From: Calendula officinalis
Taxonomy: Eukaryota > Streptophyta > Magnoliopsida > Asterales > Asteraceae
Assembly (NCBI GenBank): GCA_963853835.1
Contig: OY970835.1
Span: 31,508,047 to 31,572,046 of the forward strand
Length of the DNA: 64,000 nt
Reading direction: 5' to 3'
Shown here: positions 46,047 to 57,098 of the stretch, one piece after another
Layout: every line of letters starts with the position of its first letter
Position numbering within the stretch: position 1 is the first letter of the stretch
Translations under genes and position numbers: made by a program
Notes under the pieces: generated by a model
Databases searched by the model: none
What the model saw: the letters and a program-made list of their open reading frames with translations, nothing else
What the model was told of the DNA's origin: nothing

Positions 46047-46054
46047 TATATAAA
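46047..46054 (+). promoter_or_regulatory. TATA box of the zeta-domain gene
   Basis: TATATAAA lies 128 bp upstream of the ATG at 46182, in a suitable context. A start site near 46078 would exclude the out-of-frame ATG at about 46067 from the leader. Confidence 0.5.
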
Positions 46055-46181
46055 AAAACACATGAGTAATGACTTATGACACAATTCCTCTGCATATCAT
46101 AACCTTATTTCTCCCTCAACACCATCTTCCGGCGATCCTTCCTTTGCATTTTCCGGCAACTCCTCTTTCAAAAACAGAGTC

Positions 46182-46193
46182 ATGAACAGAGGT

Positions 46194-46235
<42 letters not shown>

Positions 46236-49200
46236 TCACCTGAGTTTTGCACAGATGGGAACAGCGAGCTAGTGGTGTCGGAAAAAGTTGTTCCATTGCT
46301 AAATTTGACCGGATCCGGGCATCTTGGAAGGCTTGAAAAGTTTTCCTATTATGTTGGTAGGCTTAATTACTTACGTCCTTCTTACTCTCAAAACATGTTC
46401 AAAGTGTGAGTAACTAATTTTTAGGTTTAACATCGTCATGTTTTGTTTGATGCAAGAACTAAGACTTTTAAAATATGGATTAGGTACAGGTATAGCAAGT
46501 TGGTGTTTAGCTGTTAATTATAACCTACAGAAGAATTAAAAATAAGTATAAAGAATAAGGATAATGCTACATCCTTAATTTTAAGCATTTTTTTATAACA
46601 ACTTGTGCCTCTATGGCACATTTAGAAAATCCCTTTAAATAATGAGTAATAGCCAATATTTAAATGCACGTAAAAAAACTCACAAAGACCAGTGTTAATA
46701 TTAGTCTTCAAAAATAGTAAAATTTCAGGAGGGTCCTAATTCAATTATCAGGAGCAACAAAATATACCCCTTTAGCAACAAAGGCAGGGGCGAACGCATG
46801 TGGAACCAAGTGGGGTCCATGGCCACCATTTGGTGGACCACTTCCACGTGGAAAAATAAATGATAAAAGAAAATTAGTGGTAAATTTGTATGTGGTCCCC
46901 ACTCAAAATTTTATGAAAACCCCGGTTGAATTTAGTTCTGGATTCGCCATTGCATAGAGGTTTACATATGCACATTCCTGGCTACCAGCAAAGCGAATGA
47001 CCGCCATGGGATTAGTCAGCTCGCATTATAACCCAAGTTAAAAAAATATGCATGTCTTAATATTACTGTTTGAATCATTTTTTGTTTTATTTTTATCATT
47101 CTTGTATGAATTAATTTGTAGCAAGGCAACTTGGGTTTAAAGATGGAAATGAGTGTCCAGAATTAAGCAAATTGGCATCAGATTATGCAAGAAACTCAAA
47201 AGGGTTTGAAGATAGCTTGTATTTGTATTTTTCAAACGAACAAGAAGTTGAATCACTTTGCGAAAAGCTTGTTCAAGAGCTTGAAAGATGCATTCTTGGG
47301 TATTTTGCATTCCACTGGAGCCAAACTTCCACTATGATCAATCAGGTAACATAAAATTATAACAAAATTATGTTGACATCCATAGTATTAGTCGCAATTA
47401 ATTTGTTGGAGGTCTTACTGAAAGCAGTCTCTACCTGTGACCGGTAAAATATGATTGTTTACATCTTATCTTCTCTTACTCTTCATTTGAAGAGATTGAT
47501 TGTTGGTGTTGTTAAGTTGAACTGTCACGTTTGTAGTTTATTGTATCTTTTATTTAATTTATGGTTCGACCTTAATTTTATTTGATCCTTTGGGATGGAA
47601 GGTGCTGAGCGTTGGATCCGATGAGAGGAGGCTTAAAAACATGGTGTTGACCGCTACAAGGTGACTTTTCTCGTCTTTTATTTTTATTATAAATGACGAA
47701 ATGACGCAAGATGCCTTGGTCATCTATGGTGACCCAAGGTCCCAAACTATAAAAAGAGAAATTTTATTGTTTCCTACATTTTGTCTACTTCATTATACTA
47801 CTTATCATAAGATAAATGTGTAATTCATTAACTATATTTCCTCATATCATTCAGTTATTTTGACATTTATTTTGATTTAGTAATAAGTATGAATATAAAT
47901 AGGCACAGATTATAGAAACAATAACCTTCCTCCTATAAAATATATTTATTAGCAAAACGTTTGACCAATATTGTTGTATGTCTATAGATTTTTTAAGCTT
48001 GTAGTTATAAAATAAAGGCCAAAGATGCATTTTAGTATTATAAATTTGGTTATTGGATCATCTATTACTCTGAATTATTATGCATGATAATATGAACATG
48101 TAAAAATGGTTAATTTAATATCATAACTCATTAATCTAATCAGATTTATTACACGGTTACTTTATAACTTTTGACGAATTAAAAAATACGGAGTATATGT
48201 TAACCTCAATATATTGAAATTAGAAGTGGATGTCGTGAGAATTTAAGAATAAATTAGCGAGTCTGAACCTTTAATAGTTTAAGGTAGTAAATAATTCAAT
48301 CAACTAAGTTCATGACATTAAAATATGTTTCGGCCTAAAATAAACGTGTAACATTACTAATTACCTAAAATATAACCATTGAAATGGAATTGTTACCTGC
48401 GACGAATATTGTTGCGTATCCTTAGAAATCTATATGTCATATATGGCCCACTCGTAAAAAGTCGCATATCTTTCTTTATGTTTATAACATTGATAAAAAA
48501 TTATAACAACATTAATCATTGTTTCCAAAAATAATAATAAAAGGATCGTGGATTGGACGGAATAACTTATATTTGTAATTAAATAATTCAACAAGTTGAG
48601 AATGGAGGTTCTCAGAAATTCAGAATGTTATGGTACATCTGATCGATATATCTTATAGGTGTCATGGACGGGGGATTATTATTTCCATATAATAACACGA
48701 TTATGAGATTCTAATCATACTTATGAGTAAATATATTATTTGATAAATGTCTTTAAGTATCCATAGAAATCTATATATTATTTGTTACATGTAATTTTAT
48801 TTTATGATGTTTTGTATTAATCGGATCGTTTATGTATTTGTAGAAAGCTAAGATTTGAGAGAGTGACAAAGAACCTAAAAGCGACCCAAGCATTCTCGAC
48901 AATTGTAGAGGAAATGAAGGTGATTGGGAGCCCGAGAAGAGGCGATGGCAATGACACTTTCACGAAGGTGATGGAGCCCGTGGCTCATCGCGACAGAAGC
49001 CCCGTGCTCCTCTTCATGGGTGGTGGAATGGGTGCCGGTAAAAGCACCGTGCTCAAAGAAATCTTAAAAGAGTATGTAACATTCAACTTTTTATTTTACA
49101 ATATTCATTTTCCAGAAGAAAAGAACATAATTTGTTGCATTGTCATTTAATAAAATCCTCGTATTTATTTATTTATTTAAAATTCCTAACGACATGAGTG

Positions 49201-50987
49201 GATATATTTTAACCTACATATTTTAAGATTACATGCGAGTTTATATATATATATTTTTTGTGGTAATATTGATATATAGTGTAGGATGATTTTAAAATAA
49301 AAACCTAGTAAAAACTAACTTATTTCCGAAATATGTCGTGCGAATACACATAAAATTTGACAAATATGGTCTGATCATACAAAAAATTGTCTGATTGAAC
49401 AAGTATATGGTCTGGTCATACATCAGCCGCACAAAAAATGTTGTCCGCACAAAAAAAACATCTGGGCCGCACAAAAAGATATACCTACAACATGGAGTCG
49501 CACAAACAACATCAAAATAACACGGTCTATTTTAAAAAATTCAAGTCGCACAAGTTGTTTTTGGTTAAAAAAAGGGGGGGGGGGGGTAATCTTTAGTCTA
49601 CTTTTGTAATTACCATAATATGATGGTAATATACTTTCACATGAATCATTATTTAATGTAAATTGTACACTCCGAGGAAACTGAATTTATACATGTCGCA
49701 GAGCATTTTGGTCGGACGCAGTAGCAAATGCGGTGGTGGTGGAGGCCGATGCTTTTAAGGAAACCGATGTCATTTACCAAGCTCTTAACTCAAAGGGTCA
49801 TCACAATGACATGCTCCAAACTGCTGAATTGGTATTGTTACCTTAATTTTAGACTATGTTGTTAGTTTAAGGCCGTTATATAACCTAGACATCGACAAAT
49901 TAAATCATTTTATATAGGTACATACAACGACTACGAATGCAGCTTCATCTGTATTAGTAACAGCATTAAACAATGGGAGAGATGTGATCATGGATGGGAC
50001 ATTTTCATGGGAACCATTTGTGGAGCAAACAATTGCAATGGCGAGAAGTGTTCATAAGCATCGTTATCGTATGGGTGTAGGCTACAAGGTTTTTGAAGAT
50101 GGAAACTTCATCGAGAATTATTGGGAAAAAGTCGAAAATGAAGGATATGAATTTGGAATGAAGAAGCCTTACAGAATTGAGTTGGTTGGTGTTGTTTGTG
50201 ATCCCTTTCTCGCGGTTACAAGAGGAATTAGGTATGATATCCAACCTTGTGTCATTCAAAAGGGCAGATTCTTCGCATTTGTAAATTGAAGGGCAAAAAG
50301 TGTAATTAGACTTACTTTTTAATTAAGTTAATCTTATTTTAGTCACAAAACATATATTTCCCTCGTTTCAAAATAAGTGACATAAAACATATACTTCCTC
50401 CGTTTTGAAGTATACAAATTCATAAGTCTATTTTATTTATTAAATTATTTTTTTGGAAAAAGCATTTTCTTCCTTTTGACCGGCCGGTTCGATCAGATTT
50501 TAAAACATTGTCTAAAATGCAGGAGGGCTATAGCAGTGAAAAGGGCCGTAAGGGTAAATTCACAATTAAAATCACACAAGAGATTTGCAAATGCATTTTC
50601 AAAGTACTGTCATCTTGTAGATAATGCAAAGCTCTATTGCACTAATGGCATTGGAGTCCCTCCAACAGTAAGTTCATATCTCATTTATATATTTTTTCAG
50701 CAATAATTAAATTATATATTAAGTCTTTTTCCCCCCTTGAACTATAGTTGATTGGATGGAAAGACGGCAATAGCAATCTATTAGTAGACCGTGATCAAAT
50801 TAAATGTTTGGACACGTTAACTGAAATTAATGATGAAGCGGATTCTATTAACGAGCTTTATAAGGACCCCAAGATGTTAACAGATTCAGACTCTATATGG
50901 AAGAAACTTGTCTCAACACCGACTAGAATCGATCTTCAACGTGATCTAAAAATTGTGATTGAGAGAATCGAAAAGTCAATATCGTAA
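46182..50987 (+). CDS. P-loop protein with zeta-toxin (kinase) domain, plant type
   Basis: Plant member of the zeta-toxin-like kinase family (Pfam Zeta_toxin), annotated elsewhere as a P-loop NTPase. Its cellular role is not established. Eight exons: 46182-46356, 47122-47345, 47602-47660, 48844-49071, 49702-49831, 49918-50231, 50523-50667 and 50748-50987, totalling 1515 nt (504 aa), all phases consistent. The N-terminus carries a Leu-Ser repeat from a CT microsatellite and then a plant-specific helical region. Walker A is GGGMGAGKST, with the Lys at residue 219. VVEADAFKETDVIYQAL follows, then RDVIMDGTFSWEPFVEQT and the region ending TRGIRRAIAVKRAVR. No lesion is seen. Neither an antitoxin partner nor a bacterial operon layout is present, and nothing suggests a toxic role. 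The start at 46182 is needed because the next in-frame ATG is near the end of exon 2. Confidence 0.85.
46195..46232 (+). repeat. CT dinucleotide microsatellite inside coding exon 1
   Basis: An uninterrupted CT run of about 19 units, starting 13 bases after the ATG. It codes alternating Leu and Ser. Length changes not divisible by three would shift the frame of the zeta-domain protein. Confidence 0.9.
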
Positions 50988-51188
50988 AATGCATTTCCAA
51001 CGTCAAGGGCAAAATTTACTTGTATTCTTTTTCAAATGTGTGTCTGATTGTTTGTTACTTTTGCGTCTTGATATTTTTCTCTTTTGTGTCTAAAATAAAC
51101 TTATCTGATTAACAGCACAATATTTATGCCCAGTTCATTTGAATATATACCCACCCACCCCTATTTATACCTTACAACCAAAATCTTA

Positions 51189-51878
51189 GGCTATACGGTA
51201 TGGGACACCACCCGTTACCGTGTTGGTGAGGTGGCAAGCCCACAACGGTGTGGAGCATCGGGGAACACCGCCCCCCTTAACGGCGTGGGGTGCGGTGGTG
51301 GAGAGGGGTGGCCACGGGAACGCGTGTTAACGGGTGTGGGGAGCGTTTTTTCGACCGTTGGAGCGACATATTCGATGGTATTCAGAGTTTACAAGGGTTT
51401 TGGGAAGAAAAATATATACAAAAAGAAAAAAAACTCACCAGGTTTCATCTTCCATGGCTGCTGCGTTTTAGAGAAATGGAGAAGACAAAGTTTAGGGTTT
51501 TTTGTTTTAAATATGTGTTATATTTCGGGCTTTTATTTTGGGCTTTTATTTAAAATTTGGGCAAAAATTTTTTTGGCTTTGAGGCAAAATTTCAACACAG
51601 TTTTTTTTTTCTTTCTAAGTATTGTATTTTTTTAAAAGTTTCTAGGATTTTAATTTTTAATTTTTAGTATTGTAATGTTTAAATTTTTAATTTTAATGAA
51701 ATTTTAATTTTATGTTTAAAAAATAAAGGGAAAAGAAATGATGAGTTGGAAAAAAAATGGTGTGGGGTGGAGTGGTGGGTATTTCCTGGATAAAGTGGAG
51801 TGGTGTGGTGTGGTTGCTGAGGTGGAAGATGATGTGCCAGAAATTTTCAAGTGGTGGTGGTGCCCATACCCTATAGTG
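51189..51878. mobile_element. Harbinger-type MITE or deletion derivative, 690 bp
   Basis: Flanked by TTA at 51186-51188 and 51879-51881. The termini are GGCTATACGGTATGGGACAC and, inverted, CACTATAGGGTATGGGCACC, continuing ACC. The subterminal DNA is GC-rich with repeated GGTGTGG. No transposase is present, and the 169-codon frame across the left end is spurious. The ends resemble those of the Harbinger elements at 29140 and 63560. Confidence 0.7.
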
Positions 51879-51998
51879 TTAGACTATTCCCATTAGTAAC
51901 CCAACCCAACCCAATTTTTTTATTAAAAATTAATTTCTCTCTCTTCCACCTACACAACCCAATCCAATATAATCTTAGACACACATTAACAACCCAAC

Positions 51999-52527
51999 TA
52001 GGGGTGTTAACGATTCGAGTCGAGTCGAATATCAGGAAATTTGGGCTCGGCTCGTTTAGTAATTACTCGGCTCGAGCTCGACTCGAGCTCGAATAAGCTT
52101 TTAAAATTAGGCTCGAGCTCGAATATCTATATAGTGTTCGAGCTCGAGTTCGATACTCGTTTATGATTCCATATTTTTTGAAAATAACTAATTTACAAAC
52201 TCGAAAAGCTCGTTAATTACTCGACTCGTTAACACCCCTATTATATTCTTGTACTTATTGTATTAACACTTGTACTTATTGTGTAAACACTTGTTCGGTT
52301 CGTTAGGATCGACTCGTGAAGATCATCTAGCTCGTTCGGCTCTAGATTAAACGAGCTATCGAACGAGCCGAGTCGAGTATTAAATTATAAGGCTCGGCTC
52401 GTGAAATTAATAGAGTCTTGTTTTATGTTTGAGTTCGACTCGAGATCGAATTAGTATAGGCTCGAGCTCGATATAAACGAGCTCGAGCTCGAGTAGCTCG
52501 TTAAAAGTTCGACTCGTGAACACCCTT
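51999..52527. mobile_element. GAGCTCGA-rich MITE-like element
   Basis: TAGGGGTGTTAACGA at 51999 is matched inverted by CGTTAACACCCCTA ending at 52240 and, less well, by CTCGTGAACACCCTT ending at 52527. The interior is crowded with CGAGCTCGAG and GACTCGAG, so it can fold extensively. The flanks are AACCCAAC(T) and AAACCCAACC, a possible 8-9 bp duplication, but the neighbourhood is itself rich in CCCAAC. It could be one element ending at 52527 or two joined copies. Confidence 0.55.
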
Positions 52528-53067
52528 AAACCCAACCAACCTAATAAATTTTATCTTATTATAATCAAACTAACCAATCATAAAATCCCACCTCATATTA
52601 AAAAAAAAGAAAAAAGAAAGAAAGTTAGTGACCCCAATGGGTGACCTGGTTCTCCCCCATAACCTATTTGCCTTCTTTGGTGACCCTCTTTATTATTTTT
52701 CAATTTTATATTATAGTGACCCAACCCCAATCAAACCAATGAGGATAGTCTTAGACTGAGGTTAGATTTATTGGTTGAACTGGTTCAGACGGAACCAAAT
52801 TTGGTGAAAATTAGTCGATTTTTTGTCTCAAAAAATGGAAGAACATTGTCCAAATTACATTAAGTCGTTAATTCTGGTTAGATCGACATATACATGTTTC
52901 CCTTTAATCCATCTAAAAACCAAAATATCAATCGGTTTACATGTGGATCTTTTATCCAATACGTAAGTCAAAATAATTATTTCGTGAATATCAACTAATT
53001 TCAAGTGTATCACTAGAAGATTTCATTGAATAAATAATTATAACCGAAAGAAAACAACCCTCAGACT

Positions 53068-53177
53068 TAGGCCCAACTCTTCATTGGACCCAGTAGCCCA
53101 AATTAAAATGGTCCATACCCTAATCTTATATATTTATCCCTCAACTGGATTCTTTTCTTTCCACCCTCGAACCCTAG
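53068..53177 (+). promoter_or_regulatory. Promoter of RPS15 copy 1
   Basis: Site II-type elements TAGGCCCAA (53068-53076) and TAGCCCA (about 53114-53120), a TATA-like TTATATATTTA (53126-53136) and a telo-box-like AACCCTAG (53170-53177). This combination is typical of plant ribosomal protein genes, where TCP factors act on site II elements in dividing cells. Confidence 0.65.
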
Positions 53178-53241
53178 CCGTCGTATCGGAGAGAAGCAGC
53201 AGCAGCAGCAGAAGATCTTCGTTCTCACAAGCAAATCGACA

Positions 53242-54595
53242 ATGGTGAGTCTCGACCTAATAATCGCCTTTCTGTTAAGCACGTTGTGAAGTATCGTTCA
53301 TGTTATGTACCGATCGTGATGATTTATTTCTTCATTAATGTTTTGATGGTGTTGTAGGCGGATGTGGAGGTTGATGTGGCGGCCGCAGCCGGAGCACCGA
53401 AGAAGAGGACGTTTAAGAAGTTCAGCTTCCGAGGAGTTGATTTGGATGCTCTGCTCGACATGTCTACTGATGAGCTCGTTAAGCTTTTCACTGCTCGTGC
53501 TCGCAGAAGGTATCTATCGGTATCCTGTACAATTTCATCTAAAATTTAGAATTCTTTTAACGAATTGTTTTGTTTATAGGTTTCAGAGAGGATTGAAGAG
53601 GAAGCCGATGGCTCTGATTAAAAAGCTCCGAAAAGCTGTATGTTTCTTAAACCATCGTACAATGAATATTTATTTTTCATGGTTGAATTGCACATAGTTA
53701 TAGCATTAACTAGCAAAACTTGATATAAAACGCCATGGCTATTACCGTTCGTGTATGTATTTGAATTTCTGCTATTGTTTAAAAAAAGATTAGAGATGAA
53801 ATTTCTATTGATAACAACTTTGATAGCTGTTCTGTAAGCCTGTGTCATTGAAGTTACATATTGTTTGTCTTTGGACTGGTAAAACCTAGTGGACTTTCTT
53901 AAGGCCTTTGAATATTGTAATGGTTATTGCTGTACAAATGTTTCATTACTTGTTTTTAGAAAACCTGTTGGATTTGTTTTCATTGTTGACTTTGAATATT
54001 GATTGTAGAATTTGCTAATTGACTGCAAATGTGCTGTTTATTTGCGTGGTAGTCTGTAGGATAATTTTCAAAATTATTGTAGTGTATTGTCATTTACATT
54101 TAGCAGATTATTATGTTTAGTTATACTGTAATAAAATCTTGATATGTATGTATGTGTTTGTATATATTCATTTAGGTATCTGTAATATGAAAATGGGCTG
54201 CTTTTCCCTGCTATTACTATATGTATTGTTCCGTATGGTTTTGTATTGTTTTATCATGAAGTTTAAACTGTATGTGTGCTTGTTGATGCTTATTTAAGCA
54301 GAATTATATTTTTCCATACTGATTTTAGAATGGTTTGTATTGATAGAAACGTGAGGCGCCAGCTGGCGAGAAGCCCGAACTAGTGAAAACACACTTGAGG
54401 AACATGATCATTGTCCCTGAAATGATCGGTAGCGTTATTGGTGTGTACAATGGCAAGACATTTAATCAGATTGAAATCAAGCCCGAGATGATCGGTCACT
54501 ACCTTGCTGAATTCTCAATTTCATACAAGCCCGTTAAGCATGGTAGGCCCGGTATTGGTGCTACCCACTCTTCAAGATTCATCCCATTGAAATGA
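53242..54595 (+). CDS. RPS15: Cytosolic 40S ribosomal protein S15 (uS19), copy 1
   Basis: uS19 sits on the head of the small ribosomal subunit near the decoding site. Four exons: 53242-53244 (just the ATG, then GTGAGT), 53358-53509, 53580-53637 and 54347-54595, giving 153 aa, the usual plant length. The N-terminal tail DVEVDVAAAAGAPKKRTFKK is followed by FSFRGVDLDALLDMSTDELV, then KRKPMALIKKLRKA, the conserved LRNMIIVPEMIGSVIGVYNG and the C-terminal GRPGIGATHSSRFIPLK. An exon ending right after the ATG is a common ribosomal-protein gene layout. A second copy with the same exon plan lies 2.8 kb downstream. Confidence 0.96.
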
Positions 54596-55581
54596 AAACT
54601 TATCTTGATCATCATCCAGAACTGTTTTGGATGTTTTTGGTAGTTGTTTGTTATTCCAGAAATTAAGACATTTACATGTTTTTTGAGGATATTGCTTTTT
54701 TAATTTCTTGTGCTGATGATACTCTTCTCTTAGTACTAATGTTTTATTAGGCTGTAAGTTGTCATGGAAATTCGTTTGAGATATTTATAATTTCTGAAAG
54801 ATAAATGATATTTAGTCATACCATTTAGACTTACTCATAAGCCTACCCATTTGATAGGATTATATGTATTCCACTAATTATCTCTCCTAATATTATCCCT
54901 TGATTTTGACACATGTCTTCATTTAATGAGTAGGCCTAAATGGTAGGTCTAAATACCATTACTCGGTAACCAACTTGTACCTAGCTGAGTTGTACTGCAT
55001 TTTATGGGGTACTAATGTTTCAAAATTTTGGTATTTCGGTATGTGGTAGTTTTGCCGAAACTGCTATTTATAACCAAATAATAATAATAGGTTGGCTCAA
55101 GCATATACACAAAATGGACAATCCAGCCTACATTCCAAGCCAAATTGTTGTATTGATAATTCAGTTTAAGACTTCTAGTTTCTACAGTTATCTCATGGGA
55201 AAAATTTGTGTGGAGTTGAATACTACACATGGTTTTTTTTAACTCAACTTACTATGCATTACTTTAGTTAAAAGATTATACTATGTGAATTTGTTCATTA
55301 CATAAACATAGGAATAAGGATACTCATCTTTTAGATGTCACATGTTCGATTTCTTTCTTAGGTAAGGGAAAGTATGAAAATAACTATAACAATTATGTTA
55401 CGTATATCACAAGTAAAGCTCTACTACTTGTGGGGACCCGTTATAAAAAAAAAACACAAAGAAAAAAAAAGATGGTATTGCTTGCATGTATTTTTCTTTC
55501 TTCTCCATATAGCATCCTACTTTTACACCAACTTCGTTTCTTTATTGTCCGATGGTTCCATACTATGATACTAGTGTTATA
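54596..55581. other. Spacer between the RPS15 copies
   Basis: The first 150 bp or so is probably 3' UTR. Around 54815-54960 there are imperfect inverted pieces (CCATTTAGACTTACTCATAA against TGAGTAGGCCTAAATGG), perhaps an old MITE. The rest is AT-rich without genes. Confidence 0.45.
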
Positions 55582-55895
55582 CTTCCTCCGATTCAAAATA
55601 AGTGCTACACTTTGGGTTTCACGGTTTTTGAAGCAAAATATTATAATGATGGTTAAATTAGATTAATTGAATGGTTAGTAGATAATGGGTCCCACACCTT
55701 TTGAATAAAGTGAGGTTAATGATGTTTAAAAGTAAAAAGTAAGGGTAAATGAGTTATTTCACTTTGTTAAAGTAGATAGTTAGTGGGTGTGAGTCATATT
55801 ATTTTTTGCCAAATAAGATAATTTTTCAAAGTGTAGCACTTATTTTGAATCACCTATTTAAGGAAAGTGTAATACTTATTTTGAATCGGAGGAAG
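55582..55895. mobile_element. Stowaway-like MITE upstream of RPS15 copy 2
   Basis: Begins CTTCCTCCGATTCAAAATAA and ends with the exact inverted sequence TTATTTTGAATCGGAGGAAG, with TA on both sides (55580-55581 and 55896-55897). It is 314 bp, with inner inverted copies of AAAATAAGTGCTACACTTTG. Confidence 0.9.
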
Positions 55896-55905
55896 TACTA
55901 ACTTG

Positions 55906-56018
55906 TTAGGCCCAGTAGTCCAAAGGATACAATCATACAGGCTTAGGCCCAACTCTCAGGCCCAGTAGTCCAAGTTCATTTATCTGAATTATTTCATGTG
56001 GAACCATTAAAACCCTAG
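55906..56018 (+). promoter_or_regulatory. Promoter of RPS15 copy 2
   Basis: Three site II-type GGCCCA boxes (near 55908, 55946 and 55958) and the telo-box AAACCCTAG at 56010-56018 lie within 170 bp of the ATG at 56076. The boxes mirror copy 1, so the duplication included the promoter. No obvious TATA box is seen. Confidence 0.65.
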
Positions 56019-56075
56019 CTCGCGCGTACAGGAGTGTAGCAGCAGCAGATCGTCTACCTTAGCAGCAACTCGACA

Positions 56076-57098
56076 ATGGTGATTCTAGATCTAATTTCTG
56101 CATTCAATTGTTAATTGTGTTTAGTATTGTATATGATATGATAGAATCACGATTCTTATTTGTGTATTGGTGGTGTTGTAGGCGGATGTGGAGGTTGATG
56201 TGGCGGCCGGAGCCGGAGCCGGAGCACCGAAGAAGAGGACGTTTAAGAAGTTCAGTTTCAGAGGAGTTGATTTGGATGCTTTACTTGACATGTCTACTGA
56301 CGACCTTGTTAAGCTCTTCACTGCTCGTGCTCGCAGAAGGTATTTATCTATATCCTCTACATTTAACCTAAAATTGTAATTGTTTGCCAATTTTTCATGT
56401 TTAAATCCAATTATGCATTCATAGGTTTCAGAGAGGCTTGAAGAGGAAGCCGATGGCTTTGATTAAGAAGCTCCGAAAAGCTGTATGTTTCTTAAACTAT
56501 TTTACACTCATTGTTTCGTTCATGTGGTCAATTGTGCACATAGTTACAGTGATTGATAGCAGACATTGCTATAAATTTCCATGAAGAATAAGCAGTTCAA
56601 TCTATATATTTAAAATTTTGTTTGTTCATTGGTGTTTAAAAGATTGAAAATCACAACTTAATTGATAAAAAAACTTAATTGTGCGATTTTTCTAATACAT
56701 TAATACATAATGCTTTAGAGCCTGTTTGTTCCATATGATTGTGTGAACCTGTGCCAAACACCTCTTTTTATGGTTGTTTCTGTAAATTTAAGTTGTGTTA
56801 TATTTCCATATACTTTATGTGCTGATTTATGAATGATTCTTGTTTACAGAAACGTGAGGCGCCAGCTGGCGAGAAACCCGAGCTAGTGAAAACACACTTG
56901 AGGAACATGATCATTGTACCAGAAATGATCGGTAGTGTTATTGGTGTGTACAATGGCAAGACATTTAACCAGATTGAAATCAAGCCCGAAATGATCGGTC
57001 ACTACCTTGCTGAATTCTCAATTTCATACAAGCCCGTTAAGCACGGTAGGCCCGGTATTGGTGCTACCCACTCTTCAAGGTTCATCCCATTGAAGTGA
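56076..57098 (+). CDS. RPS15: Cytosolic 40S ribosomal protein S15 (uS19), copy 2
   Basis: Four exons: 56076-56078 (ATG only), 56182-56339, 56425-56482 and 56850-57098, giving 155 aa. It differs from copy 1 only near the N-terminus (GAGAGAP for AAAGAP, two residues longer) and by Asp for Glu in STDDLV. From there the protein reads the same, although codons and introns differ. This implies a tandem duplication kept under purifying selection. Both copies look functional. Confidence 0.96.

Noticed and set aside
46182..50987. Toxin-antitoxin system suggested by the zeta-toxin domain
   Set aside because: The gene has eight plant introns, a plant-specific N-terminal region and no antitoxin partner. 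Plant genomes carry this kinase family as ordinary nuclear genes.
51126..51635. 169-residue plus-strand protein
   Set aside because: It crosses the left end of the 690 bp Harbinger-type MITE and has low-complexity Gly/Arg and Lys runs. Its frame is a by-product of GC-rich subterminal repeats.
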